Of a DNA stretch of 64,000 bases, positions 1 through 8,501 are shown in pieces. Below the pieces are notes generated by a model, which saw nothing but the letters and a program-made list of their open reading frames with translations, was not told where the DNA came from and made no database searches. Where the stretch lies: assembly GCF_040729435.1 (NCBI RefSeq), contig NZ_CP160398.1, forward strand, positions 3,968,001-4,032,000. The letters run 5' to 3'. How positions within the stretch are numbered: position 1 is the stretch's first letter; each line of letters begins with the position of its first letter. The position numbers were made by a program, and so were the translations under genes. Source of the DNA: Pseudomonas sp. HOU2 (GTDB lineage Bacteria > Pseudomonadota > Gammaproteobacteria > Pseudomonadales > Pseudomonadaceae).

Positions 1-1
1 G

Positions 2-646
2 TTGCAGCGCGAGGCGCTGGAACTGGACACCGAAGAGCCGGACTTCGGCGAGTTGCTGGATTTCCTCAATCGGCTGGTGATGTCGCTGGCGGCGCTCTCG
101 GGTTTCGCGCTCGACGACATGACTCGCGACGAGGGCTGGCGCTTTCTGATGATCGGCCGGCGCATCGAGCGGTTGCAGTTTCTCAGCAGCAGTCTTGCAG
201 CGTTTCTGCGCGGCGCCGGGGCGTTCGATCAAGCGGGGCTGGAATGGCTGCTGGAGTTGGGCAACAGCAGCATCACCTACCGTTCGCGGTATCTGGCGGT
301 GGCGCAGTTGATTCCGGTGCTCGATCTGTTGCTGCTGGATGAGCAGAACCCGCACGCGGTGCTGTTTCAGTTGAAACTGGTGACCCGCACGCTCAAGCGA
401 TTGAATGATGATTTCGGCGTGCCTCGCGAGGCGGGGTTTCCGCAATTGGTCGAGCGTCTGGCGCGGTTTGATCTGGGCTGTCTGGAGAACCCGCTGTTCG
501 GGGAGAACAGCGTGCGTGCTGCGCTCGATGGTCTGGCGGATCTGCTGCAAGAGATTGCCGAGGCCAGCGGGCAGGTCTCGGATCGTCTGGCGCTGCGCCA
601 CTTTGCCCATGTCGATGATGTCAGCCAGCGCACGGTGTCCGTCTGA
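2..646 (+). CDS. alpha-E domain protein, C-terminal part (cut by left edge)
   Basis: The reading frame is open to the left edge, so this is the C-terminal 214 or so residues of a longer protein. It is helical and carries the GWRFL-x-x-GR-x-IER motif (near residues 45-58) typical of alpha-E (DUF403) domains. In pseudomonads this domain is usually the C-terminal half of an approximately 830-residue protein whose N-terminal half is a circularly permuted type-2 ATP-grasp ligase; that half would lie outside the window. The stop overlaps the next start by one base (TGATG), so it is translationally linked to the transglutaminase. Such trios are thought to make or modify peptides, but the substrate is unknown. 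Confidence 0.85.
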   Translation: MQREALELDTEEPDFGELLDFLNRLVMSLAALSGFALDDMTRDEGWRFLMIGRRIERLQFLSSSLAAFLRGAGAFDQAGLEWLLELGNSSITYRSRYLAVAQLIPVLDLLLLDEQNPHAVLFQLKLVTRTLKRLNDDFGVPREAGFPQLVERLARFDLGCLENPLFGENSVRAALDGLADLLQEIAEASGQVSDRLALRHFAHVDDVSQRTVSV

Positions 647-1536
647 TGAGCTCGCATTACCAGATCTTTCACGACACCTGTTACCACTACGACAGCCCGG
701 TGTCGCTGGCACAGCAATTGGCGCACCTGTGGCCCCGTGAATGCACATGGCAGCGCTGCACCGAGCAGCAATTGCTGATCAGCCCGCAGCCGACGACGCG
801 GCGGGATGAGCTGGATGTGTTCGGCAATCCGCTGACTCGTCTGGCCTTCGAGCGCCCGCATGATGAATTGCAGGTCAACGCCAGGCTCACGGTCGAGGTG
901 CTGGCGCGGCCACTGGCGGATTTCAGTCTGTCCCCAGCGTGGGAGCAGACGCGCAATGCGCTGACCTACAGCAGCCAGCCGTTGTCCGCCGAGACGCTTG
1001 AGGCTTGTCGCTATCGGTTTCAGTCACCCTATGTGCATTTGAAACGCAGCTTCGTCGAGTTTTCCGAGAGCTGTTTTCCGCCGGGCCGCCCGTTGCTGCT
1101 GGGCGTGCAGGCCTTGATGCAGAAGATCTTCAGCGAGTTTACCTTCGATGCCGAGGCGACGCAGGTGGCGACGCCGCTGGTCGAGGTGCTGGAGCGCCGG
1201 CGCGGCGTGTGTCAGGACTTCGCGCATTTGATGCTCGCTTGCGTGCGTTCACGGGGGCTGGCGGCGCGCTACATCAGTGGCTATCTGCTGACCCAGCCGC
1301 CACCGGGGCAGCCACGCCTGATCGGCGCCGATGCGTCGCATGCCTGGGTGTCAGTGTTTTGTCCGGTGCTGGGCTGGGTGGATTTCGATCCGACCAACAA
1401 TGTGCAGCCGGCGCTGGAGCACATCACCCTGGCGTGGGGCCGGGATTTTTCCGATGTGTCGCCGTTGCGTGGGGTGATTCTGGGGGGCGGTTCGCATGAT
1501 CCGGAAGTGCGGGTCACGGTGATGCCATTGGAATAA
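646..1536 (+). CDS. Transglutaminase-like cysteine protease family protein
   Basis: A 296-residue protein with an N-terminal beta-rich domain (about residues 1-90, bacterial transglutaminase N-terminal type) and a transglutaminase/papain-like core. The expected catalytic triad is visible: Cys189 in RRGVCQDFAH, His232 in ADASHAW and Asp248 in VDFDPTNN. The start is fixed by overlap with the upstream alpha-E gene. No signal peptide is visible, suggesting a cytoplasmic peptidase or amide-bond enzyme. Family members sit beside ATP-grasp/alpha-E proteins in many bacteria, in what is predicted to be a peptide synthesis and cleavage pair; the true reaction is unknown. Confidence 0.9.
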   Translation: MSSHYQIFHDTCYHYDSPVSLAQQLAHLWPRECTWQRCTEQQLLISPQPTTRRDELDVFGNPLTRLAFERPHDELQVNARLTVEVLARPLADFSLSPAWEQTRNALTYSSQPLSAETLEACRYRFQSPYVHLKRSFVEFSESCFPPGRPLLLGVQALMQKIFSEFTFDAEATQVATPLVEVLERRRGVCQDFAHLMLACVRSRGLAARYISGYLLTQPPPGQPRLIGADASHAWVSVFCPVLGWVDFDPTNNVQPALEHITLAWGRDFSDVSPLRGVILGGGSHDPEVRVTVMPLE

Positions 1537-1560
1537 GGAAATTTCACTGGCGGGAGCCAA

Positions 1561-1656
1561 TGTGGCGAGGGAGCTTGCTCCCGCTCGACTGCGAAGCAGT
1601 CGCAAAACAATTTGAGGTCGCTGCGCAACCCAGCGGGAGCAAGCTCCCTCACCACA
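1561..1656. repeat. REP pair, family B (GTGGCGAGGGAGCTTGCTCCC)
   Basis: Two inverted copies of the TGTGGCGAGGGAGCTTGCTC element face each other at about 1561-1590 and 1632-1656. The pair lies between the convergent transglutaminase gene and the small Lys-rich gene, a usual REP position. Confidence 0.9.
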
Positions 1657-1690
1657 GATCGCTCCCGCAGGGAGCGAATCAGCAATCAGC

Positions 1691-1876
1691 TCAGGCGTCA
1701 GGCGCCTGGTCTTTCGGTGCATCAACATCAACATCGTCGTCAGTCGCCACTTCCCCGTCAGGGTTCAGTGCCGCTTCTTCAGCCTGCTGTTTCTTGCGCT
1801 GAAGCTTTTCCTCTTTCTTCTTTTCCTTTTCCAGGTCTCGTTGACGTTTGGCGAAGGAGTAATTGGGTTTGGCCAT
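1691..1876 (-). CDS. Small Lys/Glu-rich conserved protein
   Basis: A 61-residue protein starting MAKPNYSFAKRQRDLEK. Residues 8-35 are almost entirely K, E, R and Q, which suggests a single charged helix or coiled coil, followed by an acidic Asp-rich tail. The ATG at 1876 was chosen because an AGAGGA ribosome-binding site lies just upstream; the longer frame back to 1993 would run into the end of the LOG gene. I recognise it only as a small hypothetical protein of the type common in pseudomonads. There is no membrane segment and no basis for assigning a function. Confidence 0.7.
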   Translation of the reverse strand: MAKPNYSFAKRQRDLEKEKKKEEKLQRKKQQAEEAALNPDGEVATDDDVDVDAPKDQAPDA

Positions 1877-1944
1877 GGGCGATCCTCTGGGGTCGAAGGT
1901 GAGGTTGAGCGGCGCGTATTCTGCCCTGTATCGGTGCCCGGCGG

Positions 1945-2532
1945 TTAGCCAGGTTTTTGGTCGACCCACTTGGGCGTGACGGTCGGCTGCCACTGGTCCA
2001 GGGCGTCGAGCAGGATTTGTGGCGATTCGCTCACTTGCAGCATGTCACGGTGTGGCGCGCGAACGAAGCCTTCGCCGACGATATGGTCGAGAAATGCAGT
2101 GAGTTTGCTGTAAAAACCGTTCACTTCCAGCAACCCCAGCGGCTTGCCGTGGTAGCCGAGCTGGCCCCAGGTCCAGACTTCGAACAGCTCTTCCAGCGTG
2201 CCAAGACCGCCGGGCAACGCAATGAACGCATCGCTCAGCTCGGCCATGCGTGCCTTGCGCGCGTGCATGCCATCGACGACTTCGAGACGGCTCAGGCTTT
2301 TGTGGCCGATCTCCTTGTCCATCAGGCTTTGCGGAATGATCCCGATCACTTCGCCGCCAGCGGCCAGTGCGGCGTCGGCGACAAGGCCCATCAATCCCAC
2401 GGCACCACCGCCGTAAACCAGCGTCAGCCGGCGCTCGGCGAGAGCCCGGCCAAGGGCTAGGGCGGCTTCGGTGTAAGCCGGGTCAGTGCCGGCGTTGGCA
2501 CCGCAAAATACACAAACGGATGTGAGAGACAT
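1945..2532 (-). CDS. LOG-family Rossmann-fold protein (TIGR00730)
   Basis: A 195-residue protein with the LOG (lysine decarboxylase-like) fold. The signature PGGLGTLEE spans residues 107-115 and a GGG-A-GLMG nucleotide-binding loop lies near residues 41-50. Characterised members cleave nucleoside 5'-monophosphates to base plus ribose-5-phosphate, including cytokinin ribotide activation. The ATG at 2532 has a strong GGAGGAAGG site 3-4 bases upstream; the in-frame extension to 2640 has none. The physiological substrate in bacteria is uncertain. Confidence 0.9.
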   Translation of the reverse strand: MSLTSVCVFCGANAGTDPAYTEAALALGRALAERRLTLVYGGGAVGLMGLVADAALAAGGEVIGIIPQSLMDKEIGHKSLSRLEVVDGMHARKARMAELSDAFIALPGGLGTLEELFEVWTWGQLGYHGKPLGLLEVNGFYSKLTAFLDHIVGEGFVRAPHRDMLQVSESPQILLDALDQWQPTVTPKWVDQKPG

Positions 2533-2590
2533 GCCTTCCTCCTGGGTCAATCCGTCACAGGGTAATGGCTGGCACGCCTCGATCCAAGGG

Positions 2591-2680
2591 CTAAGCTTCG
2601 CGTTCTGGCGATTCAAAGGTACCGCTGGCGCCACAGGCATAGGCGGCGAGCAAACTGCACAACAGACCGTTAAAGAACAT
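2591..2680 (-). CDS. Possible 29-residue peptide upstream of LOG gene
   Basis: A short frame reading [17 protein letters not shown] then [13 protein letters not shown] begins at an ATG at 2680. A good ACGGAGTG ribosome-binding site lies upstream, and it ends 58 bases before the LOG start. Residues 2-17 are hydrophobic, so the peptide could be a small membrane peptide or a leader. Only the ribosome-binding site and the hydrophobic N-terminus support it, and it may be chance. Confidence 0.3.
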   Translation of the reverse strand: MFFNGLLCSLLAAYACGASGTFESPEREA

Positions 2681-2785
2681 GACAGGCACTCCGTTCAGTA
2701 GATGCGCCGATCATAGGCCCGGCCAGGGAATCTGGCCGGTAGATTGTTTCGATGAGTGCCATAGCCTGAAAGTTGTATACAATTT

Positions 2786-2799
2786 TTGACTCAAGTCAT
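2786..2799 (+). promoter_or_regulatory. ANR/FNR-like box upstream of azurin
   Basis: TTGAC-TCAA-GTCAT matches the ANR/FNR consensus TTGAT-N4-ATCAA at eight or nine of ten positions, about 73 bases before the azurin ATG. Azurin in P. aeruginosa is known to be ANR-controlled, which makes the site credible. A perfect TTGTATACAA palindrome at 2773-2782 lies just upstream; its role is unknown. Confidence 0.55.
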
Positions 2800-2871
2800 A
2801 GGAACTTGCGAAGATTTCAGGCAGTCTTTCCACCATTAGTGTTTTTGTTAACCCTGCCTTGGAGATTCACC

Positions 2872-3318
2872 ATGTTTTCCAAAGTTGTTGCGGTATCCCT
2901 GCTGGCTCTGGCCAGCAGCCAATTGATGGCTGCCGAGTGCAAAACCACCGTAGATTCCACCGATCAGATGTCCTTCAACACCAAAGCCATCGAAATCGAC
3001 AAGAGCTGCAAGACCTTCACCGTCGAACTGACTCACTCCGGCAACCTGCCGAAGAACGTCATGGGCCATAACCTGGTGATCAGCAAAACCGCTGACATGC
3101 AGGCGATCGCCACCGACGGCCTGGCCGCGGGCATCGACAAGAACTACCTGAAAGACGGCGACGAGCGCGTTATCGCTCACACCAAGATCATCGGCGCTGG
3201 CGAAAAAGACACGCTGACCATCGACGTATCGAAGTTGGCCGCAGGTACCGATTACGGCTTCTTCTGCTCCTTCCCGGGCCACATCTCGATGATGAAAGGC
3301 ACCATTGCTGTGAAGTAA
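2872..3318 (+). CDS. azu: Azurin, periplasmic blue copper protein
   Basis: A 148-residue precursor: a Sec signal peptide of about 20 residues ending at QLMA, then a mature domain of 128 residues starting AECKTTVDS, exactly the classical azurin length. The type-1 copper ligands are present: His46 in MGHNL, and Cys112, His117 and Met121 in the [12 protein letters not shown] segment. The Cys3-Cys26 disulfide pair is also present. It carries single electrons in the periplasm between cytochromes and terminal reductases or peroxidases. The ATG at 2872 has a GGAG ribosome-binding site. An ANR-like box upstream suggests induction at low oxygen, and a strong terminator follows directly. Confidence 0.97.
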   Translation: MFSKVVAVSLLALASSQLMAAECKTTVDSTDQMSFNTKAIEIDKSCKTFTVELTHSGNLPKNVMGHNLVISKTADMQAIATDGLAAGIDKNYLKDGDERVIAHTKIIGAGEKDTLTIDVSKLAAGTDYGFFCSFPGHISMMKGTIAVK

Positions 3319-3332
3319 TGGCTGCAGGCATA

Positions 3333-3360
3333 AAAAAAGCGTCCCTCGGGACGCTTTTTT
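3333..3360. terminator. Bidirectional intrinsic terminator after azurin
   Basis: A stem of AAAAAAGCGTCCC with its complement GGGACGCTTTTTT around a two-base loop. The T-run on one side and A-run on the other let it stop transcripts from both azurin and the leftward nadE. Confidence 0.9.
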
Positions 3361-3366
3361 CGTTTC

Positions 3367-3467
3367 TGTAGGAGCTGCCGCAGGCTCGGGCCGCGATCGG
3401 ACGATCTTTTGATGTTGTTTTTGAAGATCAAAAGATCGCAGCCTCGTTTCACTCGACAGCTCCTACA
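3367..3467. repeat. REP pair, family A (TGTAGGAGCTGCCGCAGGC)
   Basis: Two inverted, partly degenerate copies of TGTAGGAGCTGCCGCAGGC-TGCGATCTTTTGATC lie between convergent azurin and nadE. The right copy has diverged around 3445-3460. Confidence 0.85.
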
Positions 3468-3479
3468 GGGGCTTTCAAC

Positions 3480-4307
3480 TTACGGGGCAAACGGCATCAC
3501 ACGCTTGTGATGAGTCTTGTTGTACGTATTGACGATGATGTCGAACGCTTCCTGACGCACCGGCTCGCCGTGCAGGAAGGCGTCGATCTCGGCGTAGGTT
3601 ACGCCATGGGAGGCTTCGTCCGGTTTGCCCGGCGACAGGTCTTCCAGATCCGCGGTCGGCACTTTTTCCACCAGCGATTCCGGTGCGCCGAAGCTGCGGG
3701 CGATCGCCCGGACCTGGTTTTTCACCAGACCGCTGAGCGGGGCCAGGTCGCAGGCGCCGTCACCGAACTTGGTGAAGAAGCCCATCACCGCTTCCGCCGC
3801 GTGGTCGGTGCCGATCACCAAACCGTGCGCCGCGCCGGCGATGGTGTACTGGGCGACCATGCGCATCCGCGCCTTGGTGTTGCCGAGCACGAAATCCACC
3901 GACACCGCATGTTTGCCTTCGAACGCCGCCACTTCACTGGCCAGCGATTTGACCGCCGGGCCGATGTTCACGGTGTGGCGTTCGTCCGGGGCGATGAAAT
4001 CCACCGAAGCCTGGGCGTCGTGTTCATCGAACTGGGTTTCGTACGGCAGGCGCACGGCGATGAACTTGTAGCTGCTGTCGCCGGTGCGCTCGCGCAGTTC
4101 ACGCATGGCGCGCTGGGCCAGCAGGCCGGCGGTCAGCGAATCGACGCCGCCGCTGATGCCCAGCACCAGGGTCTTGAGCCCGGAATTGACCAGGCAATCC
4201 TGGATAAAGGTGATGCGCCGGGCGACTTCCGCTTCGAGGGCCTGATGCCCGGCGAATGGCGGTTGCACCTTGAGCTGTTCAGCAATCTCACGCTGTACGG
4301 CTTGCAT
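3480..4307 (-). CDS. nadE: NH3-dependent NAD+ synthetase
   Basis: A 275-residue N-type ATP pyrophosphatase. The PP-loop SGGVDS is at residues 52-57, and the protein is full length for the ammonia-using NadE class with no glutaminase domain. It makes the final step of NAD formation: deamido-NAD + ATP + NH3 to NAD. It starts 4 bases after pncB with an AAGGAG ribosome-binding site, so pncB-nadE form one salvage operon turning nicotinate into NAD. Confidence 0.96.
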   Translation of the reverse strand: MQAVQREIAEQLKVQPPFAGHQALEAEVARRITFIQDCLVNSGLKTLVLGISGGVDSLTAGLLAQRAMRELRERTGDSSYKFIAVRLPYETQFDEHDAQASVDFIAPDERHTVNIGPAVKSLASEVAAFEGKHAVSVDFVLGNTKARMRMVAQYTIAGAAHGLVIGTDHAAEAVMGFFTKFGDGACDLAPLSGLVKNQVRAIARSFGAPESLVEKVPTADLEDLSPGKPDEASHGVTYAEIDAFLHGEPVRQEAFDIIVNTYNKTHHKRVMPFAP

Positions 4308-4311
4308 GAAT

Positions 4312-5535
4312 TCACTCCTTGCTAGATAGACTGGAATCGGCAGGAACCTGGAACACGTGTCGCAAATAGGCGACGAAATTCGGGTCTTTGCAGTGGGTCT
4401 TGCCGGGCTCGTCGGAGATCTTCGCCACCGGCTGGCCGTTGCAGGCGGTCATTTTAAGCACGATGCTCATCGGTTCGACACCCGGAATGTCACAGGTCAG
4501 GTTGGTACCGATGCCAAAGCTGACGTTGATTCGTCCGTGCAGCGCGCGGAAGATCTCCAGCGACTTGGGCAGGGTCAGGCTGTCGGAGAACACCAGGGTC
4601 TTGCTCATCGGGTCGATGCCAAGCTTGTGGTAGTGGGCGATGCATTTTTCGCCCCACTGCACCGGATCCCCGGAATCGTGGCGCAGGCCATCGAAGAGCT
4701 TGGCGAAAAACAGATCGAAATCGCCGAGGAAGGCGTCGGTGGTGATGCAGTCGGTGAGAGCGATCCCGAGCAGACCACGGTACTCGCGCACCCAGCAGTC
4801 GAGGGCGGCGATCTGGCTGTCGATCAGCCGTGGGCCGAGTTGCTGGTGGGCCATGATCCATTCATGGGCCATGGTGCCCAGCGGTTTCATGTCCAGCTCC
4901 CGGGACAGGTGCACGTTGCTGGTGCCGACGAAGCGCCCGGGGAAATCGTGCTTGAGCACGTTGACCACTTCTTCCTGCACGCGATACGAAAAGCGCCGGC
5001 GGGTGCCGAAGTCGGCGACCTGCAACTGCGCCAGTTCGTCGGCCGAAGCGTTGGCGCTGAGCCAGTCGAACTTGCGATACAGCTGTTCCCGCGCCTGCAC
5101 CAGTTCGATTTCCCGGTAGCGATAGCGGTTGCGCACTTCGCTGACGATCGCCAGCAGCGGCACCTCGTAGAGAATCACATGCAGCCACGGGCCGCGCAGA
5201 CGGATGAACAGTTCGCCGTTCTCGATGCCAGTGTGCAAGTAACGCAAATTGAAGCGGAACAGGCCGAGAAAGCGCAGGAAATCCGGCTTGAGGAAGGTGA
5301 TGCGCTCGAGAAAACTCAACTGGTCGGCACTCAGGCTCAGCTCGGCCAGGCGCTCGATCTGGTAGCGAATCTCGGCCAGATACGGCCGCAGATCCTCGCT
5401 GTTACGGCAACGGAACTCCCATTCGACTTCGACGTTGGGGTAGTTGTGCAGCACCGCCTGCATCATCGTCAGTTTGTAGAAGTCGGTGTCGAGCAGGTTC
5501 TGCACGATGCGATCGGCAAATACACTCTCGCTCAT
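4312..5535 (-). CDS. pncB: Nicotinate phosphoribosyltransferase
   Basis: A 407-residue cytoplasmic enzyme converting nicotinate, PRPP and ATP to nicotinate mononucleotide. Family landmarks include TDFYKLTM near residues 17-24, DFGTRRRFS at 175-183, and LGTMAHEW with the phosphorylated His at 224. The start at 5535 (MSESVFADR) has a GGAG site; a 14-residue in-frame extension exists but lacks one. It is the first gene of the pncB-nadE pair. Confidence 0.96.
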   Translation of the reverse strand: MSESVFADRIVQNLLDTDFYKLTMMQAVLHNYPNVEVEWEFRCRNSEDLRPYLAEIRYQIERLAELSLSADQLSFLERITFLKPDFLRFLGLFRFNLRYLHTGIENGELFIRLRGPWLHVILYEVPLLAIVSEVRNRYRYREIELVQAREQLYRKFDWLSANASADELAQLQVADFGTRRRFSYRVQEEVVNVLKHDFPGRFVGTSNVHLSRELDMKPLGTMAHEWIMAHQQLGPRLIDSQIAALDCWVREYRGLLGIALTDCITTDAFLGDFDLFFAKLFDGLRHDSGDPVQWGEKCIAHYHKLGIDPMSKTLVFSDSLTLPKSLEIFRALHGRINVSFGIGTNLTCDIPGVEPMSIVLKMTACNGQPVAKISDEPGKTHCKDPNFVAYLRHVFQVPADSSLSSKE

Positions 5536-5645
5536 AAACGGGGTCTCCAGGTGCACCGCGCGGTTGCGCGGGATCAATCAATGACGCTAGTGGCGCATAT
5601 CAATGGTGGGGATTGCCAGCAATTTTTGCGCTGAATGAAGGCAAC

Positions 5646-5778
5646 TGTGGCGAGGGAGCTTGCTCCCGCTGGGTGGCGAAGCCGCCCCGATGTCGATATC
5701 CCCGATAATGTCAGTTACAACGCGTCTGTCGCCTTACGACGGCTGCGCCGCCGAGCGGGAGCAAGCTCCCTCGCCACA
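5646..5778. repeat. REP pair, family B
   Basis: Inverted copies of TGTGGCGAGGGAGCTTGCTC are separated by about 70 bases. They lie between the pncB start and the end of the LysR gene. Confidence 0.9.
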
Positions 5779-5799
5779 GAGATAGCAAACGTGCCTCGG

Positions 5800-6702
5800 T
5801 TACGCATCCGGGCTATCAATCTGCTCCAGCATCCACTTCACAAAATCCCGCACTTTCGGCACTTCCGCCGCATGTTCCGGGTAGGCCAGGTAATAGGCGT
5901 CGGAGCTGGGCATTGCATGCTGCCAGGGAATGACCAGTTTGCCGTCGGCCAATTCCTCCTCCACCAGAAACCGTGGCAGCAGCGCCACGCCGCAGCCGAC
6001 CTGGGCGGCGCGGATGCACATATAAAAGGTTTCGAAACGTGGACCGTGGTAGCTGTGCTCGGTGTGATAGCCCTGACTGTCGAACCAGTCGTGCCATGCC
6101 TGCGGGCGCGAGGCATTTTGCAGCAGCACCAGATCGGTCAGTTGCGTCGGGTCGGTGAACGGCTGATCCGGCAGGCTGCCCGGCGCGCAGACCGGCACCA
6201 GTTCTTCGCCGAACAGCTTCAGGCATTCGGTGCCGGGACGTGAGCCTTGGCCGAAATAGAACGCCAGATCGCTGCGCCCCTGCAGCAGGTCATCGGCTTC
6301 CTGCTCGTTGCACAAGTCGAGATGGATCGACGGATGGCGAAGGCGCCAGCCCTTCAGACGGGGCACCAGCCAGCGCGCGCCGAAGGTCGAGGGCGTGGAA
6401 ACGCGCAGGACTTCGGTCTCGCCGCCGTAGGAACGCAGGTAATGCGTGGACATTTCCACCTGCGTGAGGATTTTTCGGACTTCCACCAGGTACAAATCCC
6501 CGGCCGGGGTCATCTGCAAACGCCGACGCACCCGGCGAAACAACAAGTGCTGCAACAGTTCCTCAAGCTGCGCGACCTGTTTGCTGACCGCGCTCTGGGT
6601 CAGGTTCAGTTCTTCGGCGGCCCGGGTGAAGCTCAGGTGCCGGGTCACGGCTTCGAAGCACTGCAGCGCAGTGATCGACGGCAAGTGGCGTTTGTTCAGC
6701 AT
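5800..6702 (-). CDS. LysR-family regulator divergent from amaB
   Basis: A 300-residue LysR-type regulator with a winged-helix domain in the first 65 residues (SFTRAAEELNLTQSAVSKQVAQLE) and a substrate-binding domain after about residue 90. It resembles the GcvA-like subgroup. It is transcribed away from amaB across 165 bases, the classic LysR arrangement. In P. putida the amaB-amaA genes have a LysR-type neighbour in the same position, so control of lysine/pipecolate breakdown is the likely role; the inducer is inferred, not seen. Confidence 0.9.
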   Translation of the reverse strand: MLNKRHLPSITALQCFEAVTRHLSFTRAAEELNLTQSAVSKQVAQLEELLQHLLFRRVRRRLQMTPAGDLYLVEVRKILTQVEMSTHYLRSYGGETEVLRVSTPSTFGARWLVPRLKGWRLRHPSIHLDLCNEQEADDLLQGRSDLAFYFGQGSRPGTECLKLFGEELVPVCAPGSLPDQPFTDPTQLTDLVLLQNASRPQAWHDWFDSQGYHTEHSYHGPRFETFYMCIRAAQVGCGVALLPRFLVEEELADGKLVIPWQHAMPSSDAYYLAYPEHAAEVPKVRDFVKWMLEQIDSPDA

Positions 6703-6867
6703 GGGTGATCCCTTTTTCTTGTCTTTCTGTGCGCAGCATGAATAAACGGAATGATATCTCGCGTAAAGGTCGTTTGTTGCCTTGCCCTCGGGAAGCTACA
6801 ACTAAAGGCCTGCCCGGTCGTGAACGTTCGGCCGCACACATTCAGTTTTCCGCTTGAGGAGTGACCC

Positions 6868-8358
6868 ATGGTTGCCGCATTGCTTGATCGTCTTGGTGTG
6901 AACCCGGCCCTGTACCAGAACGGCAAAGTGCCGGTGCATTCGCCCATCGACGGCAGCCGCATCGCCGCCGTGAACTGGGAAGGCCCGGCCGAAGTCGAGC
7001 AGCACATCAGTCGCGCAGATCATGCGTTCGAGCAGTGGCGCAAGGTGCCGGCCCCGCGTCGCGGCGAGCTGGTGCGTCAGTTCGGCGAAGTGCTGCGTGA
7101 ATACAAGGCTGACCTCGGCGAGCTGGTGTCGTGGGAAGCGGGCAAGATCACTCAGGAAGGCCTCGGTGAAGTGCAGGAAATGATCGACATCTGCGACTTC
7201 GCCGTCGGCCTGTCGCGTCAACTGTACGGCTTGACCATCGCCTCCGAGCGCCCGGGCCACCACATGCGTGAAACCTGGCATCCGCTGGGCGTGGTCGGCG
7301 TGATCAGCGCGTTCAACTTCCCGGTCGCAGTGTGGGCGTGGAACACCACGCTAGCGTTGGTCTGCGGCAACCCGGTGGTGTGGAAACCGTCGGAGAAAAC
7401 CCCGCTGACCGCACTGGCCTGTCAGGCGCTGTTCGATCGTGTGGTGAAGAATTTCAGCGATGCGCCGGCGCACCTGTGCCAGGTGATCATCGGTGGCCGT
7501 GACGCTGGCGAAGCGCTGGTGGATGATCCGCGTGTCGCGCTGATCAGCGCCACCGGCAGCACCCGCATGGGCCGCGAAGTGGCGCCGAAAGTCGCCGCAC
7601 GTTTCGCCCGCAGTATTCTGGAGCTGGGCGGCAACAACGCGATGATCCTCGGCCCGAGCGCCGATCTGGACATGGCCGTACGCGCCATTCTGTTCAGTGC
7701 GGTCGGTACTGCCGGGCAGCGTTGCACCACCCTGCGTCGACTGATTGCTCATGAGTCGGTGAAGGAAGAAATCGTCACCCGCCTCAAAGCCGCCTATTCG
7801 AAAGTGCGCATCGGCCATCCGCTGGAAGGCAATCTGGTCGGTCCGCTGATCGACAAGCACAGCTTCGAAAACATGCAGGACGCGCTGGAGCAGGCGCTGA
7901 GCGAGGGCGGTCGGGTGTTTGGCGGCAAGCGCCAACTGGAAGATCAATTCCCGAATGCCTACTACGTGTCGCCGGCCATCGTCGAAATGCCGGAGCAGAG
8001 TGATGTGGTCTGCAGCGAAACCTTCGCCCCGATTCTCTACGTGGTGGGCTACAGCGACTTCCAGGAAGCGCTGCGCCTGAACAACGCGGTGCCGCAAGGT
8101 CTGTCGTCGTGCATCTTCACTACCGACGTGCGCGAGGCCGAGCAGTTCATGTCGGCGGTTGGCAGCGACTGCGGCATCGCCAACGTCAACATCGGCCCGA
8201 GCGGCGCGGAAATCGGCGGCGCGTTTGGTGGCGAGAAGGAGACCGGTGGCGGTCGTGAATCGGGCTCCGACGCTTGGCGCGCGTACATGCGCCGGCAGAC
8301 CAATACAGTGAACTACTCGCTGGAGTTGCCGCTGTCGCAGGGCATCACCTTCGATTGA
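6868..8358 (+). CDS. amaB: L-piperidine-6-carboxylate (aminoadipate semialdehyde) dehydrogenase
   Basis: A 496-residue NAD(P)-dependent aldehyde dehydrogenase of the ALDH7 type. The general base region ELGGNN lies at 252-257 and the catalytic Cys286 in GQRCTTLRR. It oxidises piperideine-6-carboxylate/2-aminoadipate semialdehyde to 2-aminoadipate, the last part of D-lysine and pipecolate catabolism. Length and neighbours (LysR regulator before, pipecolate oxidase after) match P. putida amaB. A GAGGAG ribosome-binding site precedes the ATG. Confidence 0.92.
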   Translation: MVAALLDRLGVNPALYQNGKVPVHSPIDGSRIAAVNWEGPAEVEQHISRADHAFEQWRKVPAPRRGELVRQFGEVLREYKADLGELVSWEAGKITQEGLGEVQEMIDICDFAVGLSRQLYGLTIASERPGHHMRETWHPLGVVGVISAFNFPVAVWAWNTTLALVCGNPVVWKPSEKTPLTALACQALFDRVVKNFSDAPAHLCQVIIGGRDAGEALVDDPRVALISATGSTRMGREVAPKVAARFARSILELGGNNAMILGPSADLDMAVRAILFSAVGTAGQRCTTLRRLIAHESVKEEIVTRLKAAYSKVRIGHPLEGNLVGPLIDKHSFENMQDALEQALSEGGRVFGGKRQLEDQFPNAYYVSPAIVEMPEQSDVVCSETFAPILYVVGYSDFQEALRLNNAVPQGLSSCIFTTDVREAEQFMSAVGSDCGIANVNIGPSGAEIGGAFGGEKETGGGRESGSDAWRAYMRRQTNTVNYSLELPLSQGITFD

Positions 8359-8374
8359 AATTGAGCAAAAGCTG

Positions 8375-8457
8375 AAAAGATCGCAGCCTTCGGCAGCTCC
8401 TACAGGGCTGCGGTTGGCTGCGGTTTTGTAGGAGCTGCCGAAGGCTGCGATCTTTTT
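8375..8457. repeat. REP pair, family A, reversed arrangement
   Basis: AAAAGATCGCAGCCTTCGGC and its inverted partner lie tail to tail between amaB and amaA. The RNA could fold into a long hairpin inside the operon. Confidence 0.9.
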
Positions 8458-8501
8458 AGTGCCCACAACGCAATTGGTTAGGTTTCTGTTGGAGTCTGGC
8501 A

